Shown here: piece after piece, positions 48,734-57,572 of the stretch
Layout of the letters: each line of letters opens with the position of its first letter
Position numbering within the stretch: the stretch's first letter is position 1
DNA from: DAOTVY01 sp041082245
GTDB lineage: Bacteria; Chloroflexota; Chloroflexia; DTKN01
Direction of reading: 5' to 3'
DNA: 64,000 bases
Assembly (NCBI GenBank): GCA_041082245.1
Contig: JBDOIE010000015.1
Location: forward strand, 81,351 to 145,350
Made by a program: the position numbers and the translations under genes
Notes under the pieces: generated by a model
Seen by the model: only the letters and a program-made list of their open reading frames with translations
Told to the model about the DNA's origin: nothing
Database searches by the model: none

Positions 48734-51700
48734 GTGGCACACCGCATCCTGACGTCGGCGGTCATCGTGTTTCTGCTCTTTGGCGTCCTGGCCCCGGCGC
48801 AGGCCAGCGTCCATATCCCCGGATCGCAGCGGCTTGCGCTCGTGCAGGTCGTCCTTTCTTCCCCGGTAGACCTTCAGCGCTTTGTAGCGACCGACATCCC
48901 CGCCTACGTGCGCCTGCAAGGGGCCGGGGAGACCTACCTGCTTGCGGGGACAGACCCGACAGGGCTGGATATGCTGGCGCGCGCCGGCCTGGAGTTCCGC
49001 GTGCTCGACCCCGACATCTCGGGCGCGTCCTACGTCTATGCGATTCCCTCGCCCGCCCGACCGGTACCTGACTGGGGATCGTACGGACGTGTGCTCCTGG
49101 ACGACGGCGAGGGTGTGCTCCTGCGCACGTGGGACGGGGCCGCGTCGGCCCTGGCCGTCCAGGGCGTGGAAAGCATCGCTATCCACCTGGAGCCGATTGC
49201 CCTCGAGACCCGGGCGGAGCGAAGCGCGGTTCCTTCCGTTGTGACGCCCGATCCTCTGATCCAGACGATGATCGATCAGGTCGTTACCCAGACGGTGAGC
49301 TACTACAACCGCCAGCTTGCGGGCGAACTCCCGGTGTGGGTGGACGGCGAGTGGTACTATATCCCCACGCGCTACACCTACAGCGGCACCCCGATCGAAA
49401 AGACGACGCGATGGGCTGGCCAGCACTTTGCCAGTCTGGGGCTCGATGTGGAGTATCACCAGTGGGGTGGTTCGACCTATCCCAACGTGATCGGGGAGAT
49501 ACCGGGTCTGCTCAACCCCGACGACATCTATATCATCTGTGCGCACATCGACGATGTGCAGGGGACGCCGGGGGCAGATGACAACGGCAGCGGATCTACC
49601 GCCGTGTTGCTCGCCGCCGACATCCTCAGCCAGTACCGGTGGGGGTGCACACTGCGCTTTGCCCTCTGGACCGGCGAGGAGCAGGGGTTGCTCGGAAGCT
49701 ACGCGTACGCACAGCGTGCCAGTAGCATCAACGAGAACATCCTGGACGTGCTCAACCTGGACATGATTGCCTGGAACACGCCCGGGAGCAGCCCGGGCAT
49801 CGACCTTTATGCACGCACCTATCTTCCGCGGTCGGTCGCCCTGGCGCAGCTGTTCAGCGACGTGGTGGACGCGTACGACCTGAACCTCATCCCACAGGTC
49901 TTGACCTCGGGGGGAAGCGGCAGCGACAATTCCTCCTTTTGGCAGTTCGGCTACTCGGCCATCCTGGGCATCGAGGACAACGATGACTTTAACCCGTATT
50001 ATCACGGGCCCGGTGATACCCCGGCGCACACCGATCTAACCTACTTCACCGAGTTCGTAAAGGCTGCGCTGGCGACGTTCGCCCACGCGACCGGGTGTCT
50101 GCTTCCGAGCGGTCTGGGGGCGGTTCAGGGGCACGTAACGGACGAGAGCACCGGGCTGCCGGTCGCAGGCGCCACGGTCACGGCACAGGACGCGCTGGGA
50201 CATGCCTTCTCGGCCGGCACGGACGGTACTGGATACTACACGCGGACGCTGCTTGCCGGGACATATACGCTCACAGTTCGGCATCGGGCATACGAGACCG
50301 CCGTAGTCACGGGTGTTCAGGTGCTGACGGACACGGTGACGACGGTCGACTGGATGCTCCGTCCGCGCGGCCGGCTCTGGGGGTACGTGAGGGACTGGGA
50401 TAACGGGTTCCCGCTGGAAGCAACGCTGCGGGCAGACGATGGCACCACGGTGCAGAGCGACCCCTCGAGTGGCTACTACGAAATCTTCCTGGACGAGGGG
50501 GCGCACGCGATCACCGCCACCCTGGAGAACTACCTGCCGGAATCGGTGACCGTCGAGCTCGTCTCGGGTGCGAGCGTGCGCCACGACTTTGCGCTCGTTG
50601 CCGAGGTTTCCTTTATCCCCAGGCCGGTCCAGGTGGTCGTACCACTCTCGCTGACGATCAGCCAGACTGCGGAGCTTGTGAACCGGAGAGCGGTACCGTA
50701 TCTGTTCCAGACTTACGAGATCCGTGGCGGTTTTGTCCCTGGGGGAGAGGCGCTGTGGCCGGGGCCGGACGGATTCGGCTACACGGGTGAAGCGGTCGAT
50801 TTCGCCTGGATCGAGCTGCGCGGGAACGGAACGCCTGTGCCCGGGCTGACGGACGATTCATTTGCGGGGCCCTATCCCATCGGCTTTGCATTTCCGTTCT
50901 ACGGCGTGAACCGCAGCCAGTTCTACGTGAGCAGCAATGGCTTCCTTTCGTTCGATTCGGGCAGCAGCGACTATACGAACGATTGCCCGCTACCGAACGG
51001 AACCGCCCCCAACAACATCGTGGCACCCATGTGGGACGACTTGTACCCGAACTATGCGACCGGCGGGGTGTACTACCGCACCTTCTCGTCGTGCCCCATC
51101 GGGAGCGGCAAGTGCCTCGTGGTGGAGTACGACAACTGGGCGCACTGTTGCTCGGCGAGCAACATTGCGGGCACCTTCGAGGTCGTGCTCTTTGAGAACG
51201 GGAGTGTGCTCGTGCAGGTGCTGGATGGTGGTTCAGAAGAGGGTGCCGGTTCTACCACAGGTATCGAGGGGAACAATCCTTCGGCGAACCATGGACTGAC
51301 CTATGCCTGTGATACGCCGGCTTCGCTCACGGACGGCCTGGCGATCTGCACCGTTTACCCGGGCTCGTCGGGGTGTGTGGCGTCGAACGTGCCGTGGCTA
51401 GGGGAAAGGCCGACCGCGGGCGAGGTCCCCGGTGGCGGGTCACTCGCCGTGACCCTGTGGTTCAGCGCGACGGCGACGGCGGGAGTCACCCGCACCGGCG
51501 ACTACTACGCGACCCTGGTGGTGAACGGAGAACCGAGGATCCGGGTGCCCGTGACGATGACAGTGGTCGCCGAACCGATGGCGCCTGTAGCCGCGTTTGA
51601 TTCGAACAGCCCCGTGTGCCTGAGCGGGGAAGCCGTCTTCACGGATACGAGTTTTCCAGGCATTCCGCCGGCGAGCGAGTTCCTCTGGGATTTCGGTGAC

Positions 51701-52096
51701 GGGGTAACCTCCACGCTGCGGAATCCGAGGCACACGTATGCCGCGGTAGGCGATTATCCGGTCACCTTCACCCTGTGCAACGGCGTGGGGTGCAGTACGG
51801 CGCAGGATCTCTTCTCTGTATGGCCCCTGCCTGTAGCTGGCTTCAGCTACACGGTTGTGCTGCGTACGGTGACGTTCACCAACACCTCCCACGCCGCGAC
51901 CTCGTTCCTCTGGGACTTTGGCGATGGGACGACCTCGTCTGACGTGAACCCGGTACACACCTACGCGTCCGACGGGGTGTATGGGGTCACTTTGCGCGCG
52001 TTCGGTCCGTGCGGCGAGGATGTGGCGCAAGGGACGGTCGGTGTACACGGCGCGAGCAGGATCTTCCTTCCGCTGATCCTGCGCCACGAAGGATGA
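48734..52096 (+). CDS. Secreted M28 metallopeptidase with adhesion-type domains and PKD repeats
   Basis: A 1120-residue exported protein. Residues 1-24 are a Sec signal (ILTSAVIVFLLFGVLAPAQA). An M28 aminopeptidase domain spans about 200-450, with zinc ligands in 'CAHIDDVQ', 'GADDNGSGST', 'TGEEQGLLGS', 'LNLDMIAW' and 'YYHGPGDTP'. Two carboxypeptidase-regulatory-like domains follow (about 455-610), then a 'SNGFLSFDS' domain (about 700-880) and two PKD domains (about 950-1030, 1032-1105; FLWDFGDG twice). The end is 'IFLPLILRHEG', a hydrophobic tail seen on many Chloroflexota secreted proteins. The GTG at 48734 follows GAGGAGGACTCCC. Confidence 0.88.
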   Translation: MAHRILTSAVIVFLLFGVLAPAQASVHIPGSQRLALVQVVLSSPVDLQRFVATDIPAYVRLQGAGETYLLAGTDPTGLDMLARAGLEFRVLDPDISGASYVYAIPSPARPVPDWGSYGRVLLDDGEGVLLRTWDGAASALAVQGVESIAIHLEPIALETRAERSAVPSVVTPDPLIQTMIDQVVTQTVSYYNRQLAGELPVWVDGEWYYIPTRYTYSGTPIEKTTRWAGQHFASLGLDVEYHQWGGSTYPNVIGEIPGLLNPDDIYIICAHIDDVQGTPGADDNGSGSTAVLLAADILSQYRWGCTLRFALWTGEEQGLLGSYAYAQRASSINENILDVLNLDMIAWNTPGSSPGIDLYARTYLPRSVALAQLFSDVVDAYDLNLIPQVLTSGGSGSDNSSFWQFGYSAILGIEDNDDFNPYYHGPGDTPAHTDLTYFTEFVKAALATFAHATGCLLPSGLGAVQGHVTDESTGLPVAGATVTAQDALGHAFSAGTDGTGYYTRTLLAGTYTLTVRHRAYETAVVTGVQVLTDTVTTVDWMLRPRGRLWGYVRDWDNGFPLEATLRADDGTTVQSDPSSGYYEIFLDEGAHAITATLENYLPESVTVELVSGASVRHDFALVAEVSFIPRPVQVVVPLSLTISQTAELVNRRAVPYLFQTYEIRGGFVPGGEALWPGPDGFGYTGEAVDFAWIELRGNGTPVPGLTDDSFAGPYPIGFAFPFYGVNRSQFYVSSNGFLSFDSGSSDYTNDCPLPNGTAPNNIVAPMWDDLYPNYATGGVYYRTFSSCPIGSGKCLVVEYDNWAHCCSASNIAGTFEVVLFENGSVLVQVLDGGSEEGAGSTTGIEGNNPSANHGLTYACDTPASLTDGLAICTVYPGSSGCVASNVPWLGERPTAGEVPGGGSLAVTLWFSATATAGVTRTGDYYATLVVNGEPRIRVPVTMTVVAEPMAPVAAFDSNSPVCLSGEAVFTDTSFPGIPPASEFLWDFGDGVTSTLRNPRHTYAAVGDYPVTFTLCNGVGCSTAQDLFSVWPLPVAGFSYTVVLRTVTFTNTSHAATSFLWDFGDGTTSSDVNPVHTYASDGVYGVTLRAFGPCGEDVAQGTVGVHGASRIFLPLILRHEG

Positions 52097-52150
52097 CCGT
52101 CGATTTCGTGGGGCGAACCGGGATTCATCGGTGGCCGCGGGCTGGACAGG

Positions 52151-52179
52151 TTGCCCCGGAGCCCGCTGTGTGATAGAAT
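52151..52179 (+). promoter_or_regulatory. Promoter of the NfeD-slipin operon
   Basis: TTGCCC (52151-52156) and TAGAAT (52174-52179), 17-base spacer. The start falls just before the GGAGG at 52189. Confidence 0.6.
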
Positions 52180-52204
52180 TCGATCGACGGAGGCGGTGGG
52201 CAAC

Positions 52205-53545
52205 GTGAAGCAGACAGTGCGGCACCGGCGACTACTGGGAGCAGGCCTGGCCTTCCTGCTGGCGATCCTTACGGTGTTTCCTGCTGCGGGGCAGGGAGGG
52301 GAGGTCTTTGTCCTTACGCTGGACGGCGTGATCAACCCGGTGACGGCGTCGTACCTGGCGCGTGGGATCGCCACTGCGGAAACCGCTGGCGCGGAGGCGC
52401 TGATCGTACAGCTCGATACGCCGGGCGGCTTGATGGATTCCACTGAACAGATGGTGCGCGCCATTGCGAACGCCCGCGTTCCGGTGATCGTATACGTGGC
52501 GCCGCGCGGGGCGCGAGCTGCTTCGGCGGGCGTGTACATCACCTATGCGTCCCACGTGGCGGCGATGGCCCCGGACACGCGGATCGGGGCGGCGACGCCG
52601 GTTGCCTACGGGGAGCAAGGAGAGCCGGTCTCCCTTCCCGAGGCGATGCAGCGCAAGATCGAACAGGACGCCCTGGCGGCACTCCGTTCTCTGGCCCAGG
52701 AGCGGGGCCGCAACCTGGAGTGGGCCGAGCGTGCGGTGCGGGAGGCCGCCTCGGCCACCGCGCGCGAAGCAGTGGCGCAGCGGATCGTAGAGATCCTGGC
52801 GGAGGATCTGAGCGATCTTCTGCGCCAGCTGGACGGCCGGGAAGTTGCCCTGGCGTCGGGGAACATCGTCACACTGCGCACGGCGCACGCCTCTGTGCGC
52901 TTCCTGCCGATGCGTCCACTCGAGCGGTTCCTGCTCACGATCACAAACCCCACGGTGGCCTATCTCCTCCTTAGCATCGGCCTGCTCGGGCTGTGGATCG
53001 AATTCTCGCAGCCGGGTGTTTCCCTGCCTGGCGTGCTCGGTGGGGTGTGCGTGCTGCTCGGGCTCTATGCACTGGGTACACTTCCTGTGAACTGGGCGGC
53101 CGTGTTCCTGATGCTGCTGGCGTTCATCTTCTTCGCCTTTGACATCTTTGCCAGCACGCATGGTGTATTGACGATCGGAGGACTGGTGTCGTTCATCATG
53201 GGCTCGCTGCTGCTCTTTCAGTCCCCTGAACCGTATCTGCGCGTGCAGCCCTGGGCGATCGCACTTGTCGCGGCGATCGTCCTGGCCGTAGCGGTGCTCA
53301 TCGTGCGAGCAGCGGTGCGTGGGCAGCGTCGGCCGGTCGTTTCCGGTCCCGAAGCGCTGATCGGAATGGTGGGAGAAGCGAGACAGGATCTCGACCCTGA
53401 GGGCCTGGTCTTTGTGGACGGGGCGCTGTGGCGCGCGCGTTCCGTAGCGGGGCGGATCGAGGCCGGCCGGGCCGTAGAGGTGGTGCGGATCGAGGGGTTG
53501 CTGCTTCACGTGAGGCCTCACGAGCAGAGTTCCCAGGAAAGCTGA
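52205..53545 (+). CDS. nfeD: NfeD-family membrane serine protease
   Basis: A 446-residue membrane protein. After a signal/anchor (RLLGAGLAFLLAILTVFPAA) comes a ClpP-class protease domain (about 33-235) with 'LDTPGGLMDSTEQMVRAI' and the nucleophile Ser in 'GARAASAGVYITYASHVAAMAP'. Four or five membrane spans occupy about 255-390 and an OB-fold NfeD domain ends the protein (GMVGEARQDLDPEGLVFVDGALWRARS). Such proteases cleave slipins, and a slipin gene follows. The GTG at 52205 is preceded by GGAGGCGGTGGG; a GTG at 52196 is too close to that site. Confidence 0.92.
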   Translation: MKQTVRHRRLLGAGLAFLLAILTVFPAAGQGGEVFVLTLDGVINPVTASYLARGIATAETAGAEALIVQLDTPGGLMDSTEQMVRAIANARVPVIVYVAPRGARAASAGVYITYASHVAAMAPDTRIGAATPVAYGEQGEPVSLPEAMQRKIEQDALAALRSLAQERGRNLEWAERAVREAASATAREAVAQRIVEILAEDLSDLLRQLDGREVALASGNIVTLRTAHASVRFLPMRPLERFLLTITNPTVAYLLLSIGLLGLWIEFSQPGVSLPGVLGGVCVLLGLYALGTLPVNWAAVFLMLLAFIFFAFDIFASTHGVLTIGGLVSFIMGSLLLFQSPEPYLRVQPWAIALVAAIVLAVAVLIVRAAVRGQRRPVVSGPEALIGMVGEARQDLDPEGLVFVDGALWRARSVAGRIEAGRAVEVVRIEGLLLHVRPHEQSSQES

Positions 53546-53609
53546 TCGCACTTCGCGGGCGCGGGGATGGCCCCCGGGCCTTCTCTAGAACCGCAAGGAG
53601 GTATTTCCG

Positions 53610-54410
53610 ATGGAAGCGAGCGGTTACCTGGTTCTGGGTATCGTTGTGCTCGTCGCGCTCTGGCTGCTGCGGGCTTCGGTGCGGATCTGCCGCGAGTACG
53701 AACGACTTGTCGTGTTCCGGCTGGGCCGTTTCTCCGGCGTCCGGGGACCTGGATGGGTCTGGATGATCCCCTTTATCGAGCGGGTCGAGCGCCGCGTCGA
53801 TATGCGGATCCTTACCCTCGACGTTCCTTCTCAGGAGATCATCACCCGTGACAACGTGACCATCAAAGTGAACGCAGTGCTCTACTTCAAGGTCATCGAT
53901 GCCCAGAAGGCGGTGATCAATGTCGCGAACTATGTCGCGGCGTGCCTGCAGATTGCCCAGACGACGCTGCGGGACGTCGTAGGGCAGTCCGAACTGGACC
54001 AGCTCCTTGCGCACCGCGATGTGATCAATGCCCGGTTGCAGTCGATCATCGACGAGGCGACAGAGCACTGGGGCGTGAAAGTAACGATCGTGGCGATCAA
54101 GGACGTAGAACTGCCGGCCGGGATGCAGCGCGCGATGGCACGCCAGGCGGAGGCGGAGCGCGAGAAGCGGGCGAAGATCATCCATGCCGAGGGCGAGTAC
54201 CAGGCGGCGCAGCAGCTCACCGAGGCAGCCAAGGTGATCGGGGCGATCCCGGCGGCGATCCAGCTGCGCTACCTGCAGACGCTGACCGAGATCGCCGTAG
54301 AGAAGAACTCGACCATCCTGTTTCCGCTCCCGATCGATCTGGTCCGTCCGTTTCTCGACATGGCGCGCTCCGGTGCCACACCGGTGACGGAAACGCAGCC
54401 GGAGCAATAG
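53610..54410 (+). CDS. Slipin (stomatin-like SPFH protein)
   Basis: A 266-residue SPFH/band-7 protein with one N-terminal membrane span (YLVLGIVVLVALWLLRA). Then 'EYERLVVFRLGRFSGVRGPGWVWMIPFIERVERRVDMRIL', 'TRDNVTIKVNAVLYFKV', 'AQTTLRDVVGQSELDQLLAHRDVIN' and 'MARQAEAEREKRAKIIHAEGE', the usual slipin blocks. It scaffolds membrane microdomains and is the known partner of NfeD-type proteases. CAAGGAGGTATTTCCG precedes the ATG, 64 bases after nfeD. Confidence 0.95.
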   Translation: MEASGYLVLGIVVLVALWLLRASVRICREYERLVVFRLGRFSGVRGPGWVWMIPFIERVERRVDMRILTLDVPSQEIITRDNVTIKVNAVLYFKVIDAQKAVINVANYVAACLQIAQTTLRDVVGQSELDQLLAHRDVINARLQSIIDEATEHWGVKVTIVAIKDVELPAGMQRAMARQAEAEREKRAKIIHAEGEYQAAQQLTEAAKVIGAIPAAIQLRYLQTLTEIAVEKNSTILFPLPIDLVRPFLDMARSGATPVTETQPEQ

Positions 54411-54428
54411 CCGAGGGGAGGGGCAACA

Positions 54429-55196
54429 GTGTGCGAGGGCGAACGCGGGGACCCGAGCCCCTTTGTGTTCGAACGGGGCGAGGTCGGGTGTCTCCTGTTG
54501 CACGGCTTTCCGGGTTCGCCGGCGGAACTGCGCGGTCTGGGTACGTTTCTGGCGGAGCGGGGCCTCACCGTTGTTGCCCCGCTTCTTCCGGGGATGGGGA
54601 CGAGCCCGGAGGCGCTCTTGCACGTTTCCTGGAAGGACTGGGTACAGGCTGCGGAAGGGGCACTTGGGGAGCTGGGCCACCGGTGCAGGGTGCGGTTCGT
54701 GGCCGGGCTTTCGCTGGGTGGGTTACTGACACTGTATCTGGCGGCGCGCCATCCCCTTCACGGCGCAGTAGCGCTCGCACCGGCGATCCGTGTACGGGAT
54801 TGGCGGTTTCGGTTCGCGCATCTAATGCGCTGGTCCCGGCGCTGGATCGAACCGAACCCGGAGAAGGAGGACCTGGCCGATCCCTCTGGTAGGATGCTAA
54901 CCTGGCACTATCCCCGCTATCCGGCGTGCAGTGTAAGCCAGGTGCTCCGATTGGTGCAGGAGACCCGACGCTCGCTCGGGCAAGTGCGCTGTCCGACGCT
55001 GATCGTCCAGAGCCGGCGGGACGGCACTCTTGTCCCCGAGGGCGCTCGCTGGGCATACGAAAAGATCCCGGCGGCCGAAAAGCGCCTGGTATGGTTGGAG
55101 CGGAGCGGACATAACATCCTGGTGGATGTGGAGCGGGAGGCCGTATTCGAGGAAGTATGGCACTTCCTTTCAGGGGTGATGAACCGGCCGGGGTAA
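54429..55196 (+). CDS. Alpha/beta-hydrolase, carboxylesterase or monoacylglycerol-lipase type
   Basis: A 255-residue hydrolase of the Est30/YvaK type. Oxyanion motif 'LLLHGFPGSPAELRGLG' near residue 22, nucleophile elbow 'GLSLGG' (Ser near 94), Asp in 'QSRRDGTLVP' and His in 'ERSGHNILVDVERE' complete the triad. These enzymes cleave short acyl esters. The start is a GTG at 54429 after GGGAGGGGCAACA, 18 bases after the slipin stop, so it probably belongs to that operon. Natural substrate unknown. Confidence 0.88.
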   Translation: MCEGERGDPSPFVFERGEVGCLLLHGFPGSPAELRGLGTFLAERGLTVVAPLLPGMGTSPEALLHVSWKDWVQAAEGALGELGHRCRVRFVAGLSLGGLLTLYLAARHPLHGAVALAPAIRVRDWRFRFAHLMRWSRRWIEPNPEKEDLADPSGRMLTWHYPRYPACSVSQVLRLVQETRRSLGQVRCPTLIVQSRRDGTLVPEGARWAYEKIPAAEKRLVWLERSGHNILVDVEREAVFEEVWHFLSGVMNRPG

Positions 55197-55214
55197 GGTG
55201 CCAACTCGGCGACC

Positions 55215-55598
55215 TCAGGCGCTTGCATGGTGCTGGAACCGGGTCTCACCCTGTCGCCGGAGCGCTTCTTCCACATCCTCGGGAGTTGCATAGCCCAGGG
55301 CGACCCAGATCTCGCCGATGCGGCGCCGGAAGCCCTCCGCCTTCTGGACGGCCAGGCCGGCCTCGAGCTGCGTCCGCGTGATCTTGTGCATGTCGAGCAA
55401 GATCTTGCCCAGCATGAGGTGGAGCTGCTCGTTGGCGGCCTCCCAGTAGTCCTTACCCAGGCTCAGGCAGGCATGGGCCTTGCGCTTGATCAGCTGGTTC
55501 GGCCAAACCTGGCGCACCGCAGGGTGCGTACACATCCCCCATCCCTGGCGGTGGCCTGCACGGAAGTGAACGCAGGTCGCACAACGTCGATCCGCCAT
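55215..55598 (-). CDS. Hypothetical protein with cysteine motif and GspE-N-like end
   Basis: A 127-residue protein. The first 45 residues carry four spaced cysteines (CATCVHFRAG, GMCTHPAV, HACLSLGKDYWE), a possible metal or iron-sulfur site. The C-terminal 60 residues (ILLDMHKITRTQLEAGLAVQKAE ... RRIGEIWVALGYATPEDVEEALRRQ) resemble the helical domain at the start of GspE/PilB ATPases. The combination is one I cannot name. The ATG at 55598 has a GGGGAGGCGCACC site. It converges with the hydrolase gene, 18 bases between stops. Confidence 0.62.
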   Translation of the reverse strand: MADRRCATCVHFRAGHRQGWGMCTHPAVRQVWPNQLIKRKAHACLSLGKDYWEAANEQLHLMLGKILLDMHKITRTQLEAGLAVQKAEGFRRRIGEIWVALGYATPEDVEEALRRQGETRFQHHASA

Positions 55599-55646
55599 GG
55601 TGCGCCTCCCCACGTTTTCCCGTTCCCAAAGCCCAAGATGACGGCT

Positions 55647-56285
55647 CTACATCACCACGCGCTGGTAGCCTTCGCGGAGCATGGTCTTGATGGCTCCCAC
55701 CACCACGCGAAGGTGCTCCGGATTGTGGACATAATCTAGATCGTTCGTATCGATCGCGAGCAGGGGAGCGCGGTCGTAGGTTTCGAAAAACGCTTCGTAG
55801 GCCTGACGCAGCTGTTCGATGTACGATTCCTCCACGTGTCGCTCGAAGGCGCGGTCGCGCTGCGCGATGCGTCCCATCAGCACATCCAGACGAGCGCGGA
55901 GGTAGATCACAAGGTCTGGTCGGACGGTACGGTCAGCGAGGATCTCGTACAGCCGCTCGTACATTTCCCATTCATCGCCCGTGAGGTTGATCCGTGCAAA
56001 GATGCGGTCCTTTTCCAGGAGGTAATCGCTCAACAGGTTCGCGCGCTGGAGCGTTTCCGGTACCACCACACGCTGCTGTCGGTATCGGGATAGGAGGAAA
56101 AAGATCTGTGTCTGGAAGGCGTACCGGGCACGATCCTCGTAGAAGCGCGGGAGGAAGGGGTTCTCTTCGACCACTTCCAGGAGCAGCTCGGCCTGGAAGT
56201 GAGGCCGTAGCAGCCGGGCCAGGGTGGTCTTGCCTACCCCGATGACGCCTTCGATGGCGATGAACACATGCCGTTGTGTTTCCAC
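55647..56285 (-). CDS. Deoxynucleoside kinase (dGK/dAK family)
   Basis: A 212-residue P-loop kinase that salvages deoxynucleosides. 'FIAIEGVIGVGKTTLARLL' has the P-loop near residues 12-19; 'VVEENPFLPRFYEDRARYAFQTQIFFLLSRYRQ' is the nucleoside site; 'DLVIYLRARLDVLMGRIAQRDRAFERHVEESYIEQL' includes the arginine lid. The start is a GTG at 56285, 9 bases after GAGGAG; the in-frame upstream ATG overlaps the promoter region. It has its own promoter, divergent from tRNA-Pro. Confidence 0.9.
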   Translation of the reverse strand: METQRHVFIAIEGVIGVGKTTLARLLRPHFQAELLLEVVEENPFLPRFYEDRARYAFQTQIFFLLSRYRQQRVVVPETLQRANLLSDYLLEKDRIFARINLTGDEWEMYERLYEILADRTVRPDLVIYLRARLDVLMGRIAQRDRAFERHVEESYIEQLRQAYEAFFETYDRAPLLAIDTNDLDYVHNPEHLRVVVGAIKTMLREGYQRVVM

Positions 56286-56320
56286 GTGCAAGGCTCCTCT
56301 CGGTGTCGGTCGCTGCCCCG

Positions 56321-56349
56321 AGTATATCACAGCGATTTGTCCAGGTCAA
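56321..56349 (-). promoter_or_regulatory. Promoter of the deoxynucleoside kinase gene
   Basis: TTGACC (56344-56349) and TATACT (56321-56326) on the minus strand, 17-base spacer, about 30 bases before the GTG start. Confidence 0.65.
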
Positions 56350-56356
56350 CGGCCGT

Positions 56357-56385
56357 TTGACAAGCCCCTTTGCCTTTGCTAGAAT
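56357..56385 (+). promoter_or_regulatory. Promoter of tRNA-Pro and probably lgt
   Basis: Consensus TTGACA (56357-56362) and TAGAAT (56380-56385), 17-base spacer, 20 bases before the tRNA. Confidence 0.7.
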
Positions 56386-56410
56386 GAAAACCAAGAGCGA
56401 CGGATCTGTT

Positions 56411-56482
56411 CGGGGTGTGGCGCAGCGGTAGCGCACCTGGTTTGGGACCAGGGGGCCGCCCGTTCAAATCGGGCCACCCCGA
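56411..56482 (+). tRNA. tRNA-Pro (anticodon TGG)
   Basis: A complete 72-base cloverleaf: acceptor CGGGGTG/CACCCCG with A discriminator, D stem GCGC/GCGC, anticodon arm CCTGG-TTTGGGA-CCAGG, T arm GCCCG-TTCAAAT-CGGGC. CCA is not encoded. The 5' C1-G72 pair is normal for tRNA-Pro. lgt begins 34 bases downstream, so the two may share a transcript. Confidence 0.96.
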
Positions 56483-56516
56483 CCTTCGTTCTTCGGCGAG
56501 TTGTAAGGAGGCCCCC

Positions 56517-57560
56517 TTGAGCAGGAGGACGTTTCGCGTTACCCCCGGTCTGGTCCTTCCGGTTGCGTATTTTGTTGTGCTTGCGATCGTGATGGTGGTG
56601 CGGGGAGTACCCACCTGGCGTGGCGAGGGACACCCAGAGCTGTTCCAGATCGGCGGCTTCTCCGTGAGGTTGTACGGAGTGATGCTGATGACCGGCGCGT
56701 TCGCGGGGGCCCTGGTGGGCCAGGCGGAAGCGCGTCGGAAAGGATTGAACGAAGAGCATGTATGGAACCTCCTCTTCTGGGGGTTGATCCTCGGAGTGAT
56801 CTGTGCGCGCCTGTGGTTTATCCTGGGCCGTTGGGCCTACTATACCGCCAATCCGCTGGCGATCATCGGTATCGAAGGCGGAAAGTTCGTCGGCCTGCGG
56901 GGGCTCACGCTGCACGGGGCCCTCATTGGGGCGATCTTGACGCTATTCTTCTACACGCGGAAAAGGCGCATCGACTTTTTCACCTGGCTGGACATCGGGG
57001 GGCCGGGGTTCGTGATGGGACAGGCGGTGGGCCGGTGGGGCAACTTTTTCAACCAGGAGGCCTACGGCTGGCGGACACATCTTCCGTGGGGCTTGCGCAT
57101 CGGTGCGGAGTTCCGGATCGACGCGGTTCACAAAGTGAACGGCGTGCGATATATCTTGCCGGAATACAGCAAGCTGGCGTTGGGCTCCCCGCAATGCGGG
57201 CCGGGTTTGGGGTGCTATACGGATCTGAGCTTGTATCCTCCGGAAACGCGGTTCCACCCGACCTTTCTTTACGAGAGCCTCTGGAACTTCTTGCTCTGCC
57301 TGTTTCTGCTGTGGTTCGCGCGGCGGTTCGGCGAGCGGCTAGTGCGGGGGGAGGTCTTCTGGGTCTATGGTCTGCTGTACTCGGTAGGACGTTTTGCAAA
57401 CGAGTTCTTGCGCGTCGATAGCGAATACCTGGGGCCGTTCCCGGCTGCCCAGGTCGTGAGCGTGGTGATCGCGCTCATCTGCATAGGGTTCTTTGTGGGA
57501 AGACGGTGGATCTGGAAACGACCTCCGGGCCCGTTGCCGCCGGAGATCGCAGGACCGTAA
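56517..57560 (+). CDS. lgt: Prolipoprotein diacylglyceryl transferase
   Basis: A 347-residue, seven-span membrane enzyme that attaches diacylglycerol to the lipobox Cys. The signature 'GQAVGRWGNFFNQEAYG' is intact; the HGG-type loop reads 'LRGLTLHGALIGAI' and the last spans have 'FHPTFLYESLWNFLL' and 'YGLLYSVGRFANEFLRVDSEYLGPFPAAQ'. The start is a TTG at 56517, preceded by AAGGAGGCCCCC; an in-frame ATG further upstream lies inside tRNA-Pro and is excluded. A lipoprotein gene follows 12 bases later. Confidence 0.94.
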   Translation: MSRRTFRVTPGLVLPVAYFVVLAIVMVVRGVPTWRGEGHPELFQIGGFSVRLYGVMLMTGAFAGALVGQAEARRKGLNEEHVWNLLFWGLILGVICARLWFILGRWAYYTANPLAIIGIEGGKFVGLRGLTLHGALIGAILTLFFYTRKRRIDFFTWLDIGGPGFVMGQAVGRWGNFFNQEAYGWRTHLPWGLRIGAEFRIDAVHKVNGVRYILPEYSKLALGSPQCGPGLGCYTDLSLYPPETRFHPTFLYESLWNFLLCLFLLWFARRFGERLVRGEVFWVYGLLYSVGRFANEFLRVDSEYLGPFPAAQVVSVVIALICIGFFVGRRWIWKRPPGPLPPEIAGP

Positions 57561-57572
57561 GGTGGGTGGTGG

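Noticed and set aside
52196..52204. GTG at 52196 as the nfeD start
   Set aside because: It is only two bases from the GGAGG element, too close for normal ribosome placement; the GTG at 52205 fits better.
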